In this document: positions 1 to 8,934 of the stretch, piece after piece
How the letters are laid out: each line of letters opens with the position of its first letter
Numbering within the stretch: the first letter of the stretch is position 1
Assembly: GCA_035591015.1 (NCBI GenBank)
Contig: JAXIUW010193845.1
Coordinates: 1 to 11,867 of the forward strand
Reading direction: 5' to 3'
DNA from: Cephalothrix simula
Lineage: Eukaryota; Nemertea; Palaeonemertea; Archinemertea; Cephalotrichidae
Length of the DNA stretch: 11,867 bases
Position numbers and translations under genes: made by a program
The notes under the pieces: generated by a model
The model's database searches: none
What the model was told of the DNA's origin: nothing
Seen by the model: only the letters and a program-made list of their open reading frames with translations

Positions 1-410
1 TAATTAAGAATGCTGTCAAACATAGATTTAAACCTACCTAATCGACTCATAATGATAGCATTTACCAAATCTTAATCATTCTTTAAATAAATTTTATTTA
101 GTTGCCCTTTTACCCACCAGGTCCCTTTTAACCTCCATATACCTGTACCTCACATTAAATTTCATCAAAAATAGTTCATGTTTTTTTCAGTTCACATTTT
201 TGAAATTTGACCTTTTGGACCTGCCTGTACATTGTACAATATTTAAACATGGCGACCGAAGTCAGTTAAATAAAGCATTGCAGTGGTGTAAATGAGAACG
301 AAAATCCGAGAGATACCCAGGGGGAAGTGCGATGAAAGACAATATGGTTTACAGTTCTGCCATCCAAACTAACATTTAATAGTTGAAGAAAATATAACTA
401 ACATTTTTCA

Positions 411-435
411 AATATATTTTTGACAAAAATATATT
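411..435. repeat. Perfect AT-rich hairpin, 11 bp arms
   Basis: AATATATTTTT (411-421) and AAAAATATATT (425-435) are exact reverse complements separated by the three bases GAC. It lies in the presumed intron. Being only A and T in the stem, it may be a chance product of the base composition; no function is claimed. Confidence 0.7.
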
Positions 436-610
436 AAATGCGGCAACTGCAATTAGGTTTATTTAAAAATTTTACTGGGGAGGGGGGGACTGCTACGCCA
501 TTGAAGTTAATTCTGACTTGATTTACATTAAAAGTAAAAAATTGCTGTCCTTGCAATTGTATTCCTATTGAAATTCTTTTAAATGCTGTACATTTTAAAG
601 ATATGATAAA

Positions 611-630
611 GACTTTCCTGTAACTTTCAG
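611..630 (+). promoter_or_regulatory. 3' splice acceptor (phase 0)
   Basis: A pyrimidine-rich tract (CTTTCCTG, then ACTTTCAG) ends in AG at 629-630, directly before the first codon GTA of the exon. The zinc-finger reading frame stays open upstream of its first ATG (661) to 631 and beyond into the tract, and meets a TAA at 607-609. The exon must therefore begin between 610 and 661, and this is the best acceptor in that interval. If cleavage is after 630, the exon starts exactly on a codon boundary, so the intron is phase 0. Confidence 0.8.
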
Positions 631-2055
631 GTAACGGAGGCTTACGTTCTTCTCAATGAAATGAGCAAAGCTGATATTTTGACAGCCCTTAAATTACTGC
701 TGAATCTTATTGAACACATTGGTGAAATTTTGCATACTTCCAGCGACAAAGTTATTAATTCATTTGATGCTCGGCCTGCCAGTCCTTTTCCTACCCTTAA
801 ATGTGGAACGAACACTAACTCTAATTCATCGCAAAAGTCCAAGTCATTCAGTGCGGATCATAAAAGTTTATTAAGAAAAAGAAAAAATCCCCAGCCATTA
901 CGTTATGTACACGAAAGTTCGAGCAATCCTAGTGCTTCTATTCTTTCAAAATACCGAGCCTTATCTTACGGGAACTCTAGCATGCCTTCTAAGAGCCATA
1001 CTTTGCCAATATTAACTCAAGCTCTCACATCAGGCATTCCAGCATCATATTTGGTTCCGTCTCCGAGCTTCTCTCCAAATGATTCAGAGGCCACCTCTGA
1101 TGGTAATCCTGGTTATACCCCAAATGAACATTACTCAGCTAAGCCTGACGAAAATGTCGAAAGTGAAGTAATAAATGATAGTGATAGTGACAATCCATTG
1201 AGCGAAGCAGAAACAGAGGCAATAGACCTTAGTGCTCGTGAACCGGATAAGGATAAGGTTCCCGTCTCTCCTAAACCCTCTAATAGCAAAACCGACAACG
1301 ATGCAACTGAAAAGAACAAACCAGATTATGACGAAAATGCAACTAATAAGAAAAATAATGGTAATGCAGCTGCAGATCCTGAAGGCTATCCACCCGTGAA
1401 TAATTTTCAGGGACTTTACCACCAAAGAAATTTAGAAGAGACAGCTGGCCTGCCTGTATTTCCAGGTCATTCAGAAAATCGGAATTCACCATTCGAAACG
1501 AATGGGAATTATCCAAATGACCCATGTCTTGAAGCAAAGTATCCAGGCATCAAGTCAGAGCCTTTAACTGATTTAAAGCAAAACCGACCTTTTTCCCCGT
1601 ACATGTTTACCCACAGTCCAATGAAAACGGAATGTCCAACTGCCTCTTATCCGCCATACATGACTGTTGACGGAGCGGTTGCACCATCTGATATTCAGCG
1701 TAAGCAACAGGCCTGGCCATGGCAAGCCAAGGCACGTACGTCAAGCGCAGCTGAGATACCAGATGATGAAAGAATAAACTATCGATGTGGGTTCTGCAAA
1801 AAGGTTGTCCAATATGCTGAGGTTTTCCATCGGCATTTAAAATCACATGTCTCAAAAACTGTAAATAACTGTGACCTCTGCAATATTCATTTTGCATTTC
1901 GTAGTAATCTATTCCGTCACATACGCCGCTATCACATTGAATATGTCTGTGCCTTATGCCAAGAGACATTTGCTAAACCGAAGCAGCTGGAGCAGCATTT
2001 ACAGATATTGCATTCAGATAAATCCGCTATCGTCCGTGAAGTTAGCTTACGCTGA
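631..2055 (+). CDS. C2H2 zinc-finger protein, terminal exon (5' partial)
   Basis: This is the last coding exon of a probable nuclear DNA-binding regulator: 474 residues from the splice acceptor, TGA at 2053-2055. Residue numbers here count from the in-frame Met at 661, which is probably internal because ten in-frame codons (VTEAYVLLNE) precede it. Residues about 1-35 are hydrophobic and likely helical (ILTALKLLLNLIEHIGEIL). Residues about 40-370 are Ser/Asn/Pro-rich and probably disordered. A basic RKRK at 72-75 may be a nuclear localisation signal. An acidic patch (163-198) holds DSDSD and AIDLSAREP (I188-S191), close to the CtBP-binding PxDLS consensus but lacking its proline. K298 (IKSE) fits the SUMO consensus, and K322 (MKTE) fits it loosely. 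Three C2H2 fingers follow: C376/C379/H392/H396, C404/C407/H420/H425 and C430/C433/H446/H451, each with 12 residues between the second Cys and first His, then 13 tail residues. All metal ligands are intact. I do not recognise the orthologue; upstream exons could carry another domain. Confidence 0.88.
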   Translation, partial: VTEAYVLLNEMSKADILTALKLLLNLIEHIGEILHTSSDKVINSFDARPASPFPTLKCGTNTNSNSSQKSKSFSADHKSLLRKRKNPQPLRYVHESSSNPSASILSKYRALSYGNSSMPSKSHTLPILTQALTSGIPASYLVPSPSFSPNDSEATSDGNPGYTPNEHYSAKPDENVESEVINDSDSDNPLSEAETEAIDLSAREPDKDKVPVSPKPSNSKTDNDATEKNKPDYDENATNKKNNGNAAADPEGYPPVNNFQGLYHQRNLEETAGLPVFPGHSENRNSPFETNGNYPNDPCLEAKYPGIKSEPLTDLKQNRPFSPYMFTHSPMKTECPTASYPPYMTVDGAVAPSDIQRKQQAWPWQAKARTSSAAEIPDDERINYRCGFCKKVVQYAEVFHRHLKSHVSKTVNNCDLCNIHFAFRSNLFRHIRRYHIEYVCALCQETFAKPKQLEQHLQILHSDKSAIVREVSLR

Positions 2056-2793
2056 CTTTAGTCCACTTTTTAGTATTGTTGTTTTTTGATATTTGTGCCT
2101 ATACAATATTTTCGTCCAGTTTCTGGTCTTTGGAAGCGTTTTAGCTTCAGAATCTAGAAAAGGTTGTGTGATCAAAAACCGAAGATCAGTGATTACTAGA
2201 GGCCAAAGAGGTGTAAATGTCAGCAATGGTAAAGTTTGTCTCTACTTGCATAAGTATCTAAACTTATCAAAATATGGCTCATAAATTTATCTTGTGGAAT
2301 GTAGATGGATCACTGTTTAAATGTTATAAATTTTGGCGTTTTTTAGGCATGATTCTACAGATATAAGAAATACGAGTCTCCTGTTTTAATGTTTAAGAGA
2401 TTAGCATTGCTTAAAAATATCTCGACACCTTTTGGGTATAAGTTATATTGGCATTTTTACCGAAAACAAAAACTAGCTAGTCTCCTAACCTCCTAACAGT
2501 AGGTCTATTTTGGCCTACGTTCATGATTTGAAGTGATTGGAATGTAATAACTTGCTTTTGCTAACTAAATTATGTATGCATTGCAATTTTTATATAGTTA
2601 TTTGCTTTATGATATGAGATAGAGAATTAATTTACATGATCATGTATTCAATGATTAAAAAGAACTGGGTATGACTTATTACGTTATAAAATTATCATTC
2701 ATAATGCAAAAAATGTTTTAAATTTTTGCGATTATGAAAAATGACATTGTTCAGTATGAGAGAATGAACTAGTTTGATAACTGAAATACAATG
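2056..2793 (+). other. Proximal 3' UTR of the zinc-finger gene
   Basis: This directly follows the stop codon, is T-rich on the coding strand and contains no further convincing coding frame. The short open frames here have no domain or biased composition to support them. No canonical AATAAA occurs before 4060; the variant ATTAAA at 2654-2659 is the only nearby alternative. I read the stretch as 3' UTR, which follows from its position in the terminal exon, though the true cleavage site is unknown. Confidence 0.6.
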
Positions 2794-2795
2794 TA

Positions 2796-3433
2796 TACAG
2801 GGTTTATCAAAAAATGTATCCCATAAACTTTACACTGACCATAGTCAGCACTACAGTGAATGCATGCTTAGATTAATGTATTTTCTTCCACCAGTGGAAT
2901 CAAAAATATCCAATATACAGTTTTGGAAAAAAAAGTCGTCAAAATTCTATTTGCTCAATACCCATAAAAAATGTACGTCCTTCCCCAAAATCACTTTTTT
3001 TTTACTTTAAAATTAATGAAAACAGCTACTTGGGCTCGAAAGTGTAGTCTAAAATAAGAACAACTGAGGTAATGTTTTTCCACCAAAAGTCGTATTTTTT
3101 ATGGCTTTTTTAGGGTTTCGAAAATTCACAGGTTGCTAAATTTTGGATATTTCTGCTTCAAATCTTCACTGATGGTAGAAAAGCATTCACTTGATTTGGT
3201 GCACCGGGGTAACTGTAGTGCTAGGTGATCGGATTGCATATATAAAATATACTTAACAATTAGAACACTACTCCATACCACGGTCATCTAACACTGACAT
3301 GACTTATTTCGAGTTGCCTATACAAAATATATAGAAAGGTCAGTCTAAGCCCAGGCGGTCACTTAATCCTTTTACACCGGAAAGGTCGGCAGAAAGTTTA
3401 ACAAGAGGATACATTTTTTTAATGCACACTGTA
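2796..3433. mobile_element. Tc1/mariner-type MITE, TA-flanked
   Basis: The left end reads TACAGGGTTTATCAAAAAAT and continues to GTATCC. The right end, read on the minus strand, is TACAGTGTGCATTAAAAAAA followed by TGTATCC. After a short gap both ends continue with AAACTTT and then GACC, giving imperfect terminal inverted repeats of about 45 bp. TA dinucleotides flank both ends (2794-2795 and 3434-3435), matching the TA target duplication of the IS630/Tc1/mariner superfamily, whose ends commonly start CAGTG or CAGGG. The element is about 638 bp and has no transposase frame, so it is non-autonomous. It sits about 740 bp after the stop codon, probably in the 3' UTR. The mismatches between the ends suggest an old insertion. 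Confidence 0.75.
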
Positions 3434-4059
3434 TATTTAAAAGTGCAAATTTTGCTTTGTAGAGTATTTGTTTAACATTTAAATGTGCTATTAGAAATAT
3501 CCACTCATGTACGTCATTAGCATAACACACATTATTGAAATATATTTAAAGATCAGTGCTCAAATAAGGGTAATTTGTGATCGCGCAGAATATTGTAAAT
3601 GGCATTTACTGTAGAGTATTTTATAGAATTCACTCTTTTAATCAGGCCTGCTTTTATAAATATTTGATCAATATTATCAATTTATTGGTCGTTTCTTTGA
3701 ATCCAGTGATTTTGCACAGAATTTAGCATTGAATTTTGTGTTCATTTTTTAAGCCTTTAGTACGTTTAAGAAAATATAGAATCATAATTTCAATTAATTT
3801 TTTACATACAACTTTAATGTTTGAATTGTTTATATATTGGTTAATCCTTAATTTGTTACTTTTATCAGTTTGTTGTGTATTGCGCTTTGTGGCTAATTTT
3901 TATCAATGCATAGCCCAATCAATTTCTGTAAAAGAAGCATGAATTTACTCTACAATGAAAATAACTCTTTATGATCTGTCATATCAGTTTGTTACGATTT
4001 TTTTTTGTTTATTATATTTTAAAGTTATATATTGTTCTTGATTTAGAATTATTTATATC

Positions 4060-4065
4060 AATAAA
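4060..4065 (+). terminator. Candidate poly(A) signal AATAAA
   Basis: This is the first canonical AATAAA downstream of the zinc-finger stop codon. It is followed within about 20-35 bases by a GU-rich stretch (TTGTATGC, then CTGTGTATAG), the usual arrangement for cleavage and polyadenylation. If used, it gives a 3' UTR of about 2 kb that includes the MITE. Confidence 0.55.
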
Positions 4066-4528
4066 ACACATAGCTACATTGTATGCAATTTACTGTGTAT
4101 AGTCCTGTAAACACAACAAATACCTTGGTAAATATCTGGGGGTGACCTTGGTGTAATTTTGTTAAAAAAGAATATATGTAATTTGTCCTTTTCGCTGTTA
4201 ACACACATAATACGATTTTTTCTATTTTTGGGGCAATTTGTACAAATAATTGTATTGTTTTAGCTATGTGTCTTATTTGTTTAAACTGTTAAGAAAACCT
4301 ATTGTGATTCAAAATAATTACATGTACATTCCATGATGCATTGATTTGAAAAAAGTTTTAAAAAGTTTTTTCTCTACAAATCTAAATGCTGTACTTTGGC
4401 CATGCATTGATAAAATTGCCTTCTATCTTTTTGTATATAGCTGATATACTGCATTTAATGATGTGTTACTGCCCTGTGATAGAAATTGGCTTGTTTTTCA
4501 TGATTTGAGTCAAATGAAATAAGAGGGA

Positions 4529-4534
4529 ATAAAA
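4529..4534 (+). terminator. Candidate second poly(A) signal AATAAA
   Basis: Canonical hexamer followed by a U/GU-rich tract (TGTCTTAATTGATTGTTTTG). It could be an alternative site giving a 3' UTR of about 2.5 kb. Confidence 0.5.
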
Positions 4535-5688
4535 TGTCTTAATTGATTGTTTTGGGCTTAAGCTAATGAGTAGAGCTTCTTCGCAAAAATTTAATGATTA
4601 GATATATAAGTATACTATTCACTAAATATTTTATTTTAGGCATTTTTGGTATAATCGTCATATTCGATTATATTCAACATTTTGCATTATTGTTATATTA
4701 TATTTATAGCTTTTTCCACGAGCATTTTATTTTAACACATTTTGCTTGATTTTGAATTGCAATTCTTCTTTTGGATCGTAATTGTGGCATTAAATATTTT
4801 AGGTACATTAGCACTTTATTGTAGCTTTTCCAAAAGAAGCATTTTCCAAAGTTTTAAATCATGCATATGTTGTTATTGAGATTATCTTTGTTTTATCCGG
4901 TGAGTTTATTTTAATCATATAACCATTTTTGAGAATCTCGAGGAAAACGAGAGAATGCGAGACGCTGGTGAAAGTACCTAAGAACTATATACAATATAAA
5001 TATCAAAAACGTATACCGGTTAATATACTGTACACTGCCATTACGCTATATGTATATACATTGTATTTAATTTCGTACTTTCCACCGGTGAATTATGTAC
5101 TAAAGCTCACTCTTACACCAGTTTTTAAGTATAAATTTATCACAAAATTTACCCGGTTATGATATTTAACGCATTCCCATTTAAAAATAGTTGCATGAAC
5201 TATATTTTAAAATTTATGTATACTTGTATATTTTAAGGGAAGGATTGGGGCTGGGTATACATTTGTTTGATAGTGGTTGATTCCACTTATTTAGAGATTT
5301 GTATGTAAAGTGAGCATTTTAAGTATACTGGTTATGCTTTTTGAGATCGCTTTATTGCATAATGTTTAAAAATTGTTTTGTTATGTTTAAGTTTTTGAAG
5401 TTAAAGAAAGGGAGTGATGTAGCGTTGAAAGTTCCATAGACTTTGAATTAAAATTTTAGAAAGTCCTTGTTTGTATATGCGGTTTAAAAGAATCATTAAT
5501 TTAACTATATTTTGAAATTGATTTTTGGCAAAACATAAAGTCTCATTTCGTTGGTTAAAGTACATATTATTTTACAATTGCCTAAAGGTATATAAATTTT
5601 CTTGATATTTGACGAATTTATTACATTTTCCTTGTAAACGAGGAAAGGTAAATTGACAATGTAAAATTTTTAAATTTCTCGGCTAAAT

Positions 5689-5726
5689 ATTTCTCTATAA
5701 ATATCTAATTTCTCTATAAATATCTA
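5689..5726. repeat. Perfect 19 bp tandem duplication
   Basis: ATTTCTCTATAAATATCTA occurs twice head to tail (5689-5707 and 5708-5726) without mismatch. A partial related sequence (AAATTTCTCGGCTAAATAT) lies just upstream. The exact identity suggests a recent local duplication, probably by replication slippage. Confidence 0.9.
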
Positions 5727-6028
5727 ATTCTACTGATTTTTTTGTAAACTTGCGTTTGTTTTTTTTTAATTTTAAAAAAAAGTTAATATCTCTAAACGCC
5801 ATTATCAATTGCTTAAATTATCATTTATACGAAGTATTATTACGTCGACAAAGTTCTTAGTACTTTGTTACCACTGTTTTTTTTTACAATTCATTTTTAG
5901 AGTTCCATTGTAGTTTTGTTGTTTTGATATTCTGTGATTTTAGATTCTTGTTAGAAATATTTGCATCAGGTTCAGAACGGTAAATGTTTTAGATTTTAGT
6001 CTTAAGACACGTTTTTTGTGGGAAGCAT

Positions 6029-6152
6029 ACCGGTGTTTCCGCGTCCCGCTTCTAAATCTAATGGTATCTAATACGAAAAAAATACTGATTTTTTTCTTAA
6101 GTCCTATAACCTTGACCTCTCTTGGGATACACAGGGACGGGGATACATCGGG
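6029..6152. repeat. Imperfect inverted repeat around GTATCC/GTCCC motifs
   Basis: ACCGGTGTTTCCGCGTCCC (6029-6047) pairs with GGGACGGGGATACATCGGG (6134-6152) at about 15 of 19 positions. A related GGGATACA at 6124-6131 stands next to the right arm. The segment is more GC-rich than its surroundings, which suggests a small inserted element. No target duplication was identified. Confidence 0.4.
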
Positions 6153-6665
6153 TACCCCCTTTTGTGTACATATTGTATGGAAATATTTTCTAACATTTCG
6201 CTACTAGTTTTATGAGATCGTATCGATGTCTCACTTTATTTGGATATTTTTAAAATGTAGATGTTTATACAAATAGCACTGTTTTCTGCTACTCTGGAAT
6301 GGCATCGGTAATCTTATTTTGTTTTTAATCTCGGTGAAACAATTTTGCATTTAAAAACATAAAAAATTCTAAAAATGGTTTAAAAAAGTTTTTAAAACTT
6401 AAACTCGGTATATTTAACTATGAAATATATCTTATGCATAATAACAAAGGCTAAATATAAAAGGTATCTGTTTGTACAGGAAAACTCCATTTTCAAATTT
6501 AAATTTTAGTCACTTTAATGAAGTAATTTGTGTTCTGTTTCCGGTTTCTGATAATTTTAAATCACATGGTTCCATAGATACCCATCCCATAAACACTGCT
6601 TTCTTAATACTGGTTTTAAAACGACTCTTTTTCGCCTCTCCTAGAGCAATTGATTCATCTCACCC
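6153..6665. other. Gene-free AT-rich stretch
   Basis: No gene, RNA gene or clear repeat was found. Open frames here are short and have random-looking composition. A match to the Pumilio motif (TGTACATA) lies at 6165-6172, probably by chance. Confidence 0.5.
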
Positions 6666-6728
6666 GCAGTAAAATTTACCGTCCGTTGAAGTTCAACAGT
6701 ATCAGCCATGTGACGTCAATTTTACTGC
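6666..6728. repeat. Stem-loop with 11 bp perfect arms and internal CRE-like site
   Basis: GCAGTAAAATT (6666-6676) and AATTTTACTGC (6718-6728) are exact reverse complements separated by 41 bases. The loop holds a near-palindrome TTGAAGTTCAA (6686-6696), and the palindrome TGACGTCA (6711-6718) abuts the right arm. TGACGTCA is the full CRE/ATF consensus, but a single match is weak evidence for a regulatory site. Confidence 0.55.
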
Positions 6729-6865
6729 TAATAGGATTAATCAATGGGCTAGGAGGGGGAAAGGGTCATTTTAAAATCAAGAGGAATGACAGATGTTTAT
6801 GTGATGGGTATTTATGAAAATGATGATAAGAATCAGAAACCAATCAAACTAAAATCGTAGTAACA

Positions 6866-7653
6866 GGATTCCATCCACGAACTCTTGGGGACTAAGGAAT
6901 ATAAGGATCAATTATAGCCCAAAAACTAAATTATAATTTCCTGGTTTTAAAAAAAAATGCGCATGCGCAAAAAAATTAGCTAGTCTAAAATTTAAAAAAG
7001 CATACCATTTGCATGTTTGTATCTGCTTGTAATACATTTGTATGTCCTTAACCGAACCCTTTTCGAGATATTGGAGATTGAAATTCCGAAAACCGACTTT
7101 TCAGCCGCTTATATCTCAAAAACAGTTTGGTTTATCGCAAATTTATGCATTACGGACATAGACAGAAATGTGCCCCATATTACTATACTCTATTGGCTTT
7201 TTTTCCCCCGGTTTTGGCACCGCAACCCAGAAATATCGGAAAAAGGGCAAAATATGCGCAAATGCTTAAACTGGGTAAAACTAGGAAAAACCATGTCAAT
7301 TTACTAATAGGGGGCATATTTATATCTGTCTAGTGTCTGTAATACATTTATTTGCCCTAAACCCAACCGGTTTTGAGATATAAGTGGCTGAAAAGTCGGT
7401 TTTCGGAATTTCAATATCCAATATCTCGAAGAGGGTTCGGTTACGGTCATACAAATGTACTAGTATTACCAGCAGATACATACTTGTACCCAGTTAGTCA
7501 AATGGCATGCTTTTTTCAGTGTTAGGGGAGTTGATTTTGTGTGTATGCACATGTGAATTTTTTTTAAAACTGGAAATTAAAGGATTAACTTTTTGGGCTA
7601 AAATTGATCCCTTTATATGTCTTAGTCAATCTCCAAGTTTTCGTGGATGGAAT
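6866..7653. mobile_element. Large foldback element (long inverted repeat)
   Basis: The left arm (about 6866-7187) and right arm (about 7301-7653) are reverse complements over nearly their whole length. Both outer ends carry ATTCCATCCACGAA. Shared inner blocks include AGCCCAAAAA, CATTTGTATG, TAACCGAACCC, the run from TTGAAATTCCG to TCAGCC, and TATGCCCC/GTGCCCC near the loop. Central identity is high (about 88% over roughly 120 bp counted by eye) and falls towards the outer ends, where indels appear. The spacer (about 7188-7300) is non-coding. No transposase frame and no clear target duplication were found, so it is a foldback or MITE-like element, or two copies of one repeat inserted head to head. 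The open frames across it are by-products of the repeat. Confidence 0.85.
6958..6969. repeat. 12 bp perfect palindrome TGCGCATGCGCA
   Basis: It sits in an A-rich tract within the left arm of the foldback. The corresponding place in the right arm (about 7540-7556) has diverged to a CACATGTG-containing sequence, so the palindrome is not shared by both arms. Confidence 0.8.
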
Positions 7654-8934
7654 TTTTAAAAAAAGTCCTAAACCGCCTTTAGATGCACCGTGTACCTTTT
7701 GTATTACTAGCCTTTGATAATAATTTATTTTTTAAATTAAAAATATTTCGTAAATCCGAATCTTTGTCATTCCGTGTACCAGTCTTTCTGTGATAATTAC
7801 CACATGGACATTAGTTGCTTCACTATAATGTGCTTAGTCATAAAATGCATACATTCCTTAATGGTTAAATGTTACTGAATTTTATAACAGTTTTTAGTTT
7901 TCAACTGTGTGATGATTTAGGCTGGACTTTATTAACTGTTACTGTTAGAATGATTTCAGGTTGTTTTTTCTTGCAAAAAGATGCTGAATGGTGTTGATAA
8001 AAATTCTTTAAAAAATATTCTAAAGTTAAAAATAGTACTTTGACACCTCAACTTTTAATCTATGCTAAATACGATTGTAGTTATTTTAAATAAAATATTA
8101 ATTAATATCATTAATATTTCTACAGTATTAAAGACATCAGTTTTTCGTACATTTTCGTCCATACATTGAAGTCGTTGTCTCATTTACTTTAATAGCTCAG
8201 CAATCCGAAAGTAATTTTGAAATCAAATAATTGTCTCTTACATTTTGCATTTATCTTTTGTCTCGTCGACTAAAATCGTTGTTGAATATATATTTTATTA
8301 TAACTTCATTGTTGAGAAAAAGCATTGTTTTAGAATTTTAATGTATAAGCACTTTTTTTTTGTTTTTTAAAATGCATTTATTCGAAAAGAACTTTTTAAA
8401 TTTTGAACTTTTACTTTAATACTTGTAAAAAATTACGAATTCGCTCAATAATTTTTATAATTCATATTGCCAATAAAATTAATGTCCTTGTATAACATTC
8501 TTATTGTACAAAATGTCCTTTGAAAACCGATCCACACAGAGTCCACAAATTGTTTATATGTCTCATCAATTGTGTCCAATCTTAATCCTGCCGAGTTTAG
8601 CACAGTTGTAAATGAAAGAGCAGATTGTTAACTATTTTTTGGTATTATCTGTTATGGCAATCTTAGTGAAATGTTGTAATAAATATGCACTAACCAAAAA
8701 AAGGAATAAATGCTATTTATCATCATGTAAAAAGTCCTAATTTATTTCAATTATCGGTTTCATAGAAAAAAGAAAAAGGACATTAGTTCTTATCTATTAA
8801 CCTATATTAATTTACATTTTCCTAGATGCCTGCGATTAAAAGGATACAGAAATTAAAAAAGTGAAAAAAACTAGGGAGTCTTACCTAGCAATTATGATGA
8901 GAAATATATGTGCAGATCTTTATGCATTTTGCTA
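7654..8934. other. AT-rich gene-free stretch with late poly(A) hexamers
   Basis: No credible gene is present. T-runs and A-runs dominate. AATAAA hexamers occur at 8089-8094, 8472-8477, 8678-8683 and 8705-8710. The last two stand close together just before the satellite begins and could end a very long transcript, but in DNA this AT-rich they may be coincidental. A small AT hairpin (AATATTAAT at 8094-8102, ATTAATATT at 8110-8118) is also present. Confidence 0.45.

Larger units (their letters stand above)
1..630 (+). other. Intron end or upstream non-coding DNA
   Basis: No credible exon is visible here. The stretch is AT-rich, has stops in all frames at short intervals, and ends in a pyrimidine-rich tract with AG at 629-630, which I read as the 3' end of an intron of the zinc-finger gene. 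It contains a G-run around 477-489, a perfect small hairpin at 411-435, and a T-run followed by CAG at 181-190 that resembles a second acceptor. That second acceptor opens only a short frame without a clear donor. The upstream exons of the gene lie outside the window. Confidence 0.6.
3434..6010 (+). other. U-rich gene-free stretch, likely distal 3' UTR
   Basis: I see no credible gene. The plus strand is conspicuously T-rich with many ATTTA pentamers, as in long animal 3' UTRs. Two canonical poly(A) signals fall inside (4060 and 4529). Two matches to the Pumilio motif TGTANATA lie at 4432-4439 and 5051-5058, but a few such matches are expected by chance in DNA this AT-rich. The open frame at 4929-5162 shows no recognisable domain and its composition simply follows the DNA. 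Confidence 0.5.

Noticed and set aside
250-268. ATGGCGACCGAAGTCAGT as a start codon with good context
   Set aside because: The frame stops after six codons at TAA, so it cannot be a coding start without a splice inside it, and none is evident.
181-296. Possible extra exon after the TTTTTTTCAG at 181-190
   Set aside because: A frame is open for about 34 codons but ends in TGA with no convincing donor, and it has no recognisable protein similarity. It could at most be an unused acceptor.
642-1969. Minus-strand open frames opposite the zinc-finger exon
   Set aside because: They are shadows of the plus-strand coding frame, which has intact C2H2 ligands and a fitting splice acceptor.
2093-2284. 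Short open frame after the zinc-finger stop as a second coding region
   Set aside because: It has 63 codons with no domain, lies in the T-rich trailer and has no conserved features visible.
4326-4333. ACATTCCA as a miR-1 seed match in the 3' UTR (a 7-mer also at 7851-7857)
   Set aside because: It matches the conserved miR-1 seed, but one or two matches in several kb of AT-rich sequence are expected by chance. Not claimed as a feature.
4432-6172. Pumilio-type TGTANATA motifs at 4432, 5051 and 6165
   Set aside because: The number of matches is about what AT-rich DNA gives by chance, and there is no clustering.
7017-7333. Open frames of 96 and 68 codons as a possible gene
   Set aside because: They run across one arm and the spacer of the foldback. 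The same DNA read in the other arm is not open in the matching frame, so they are by-products of the repeat.
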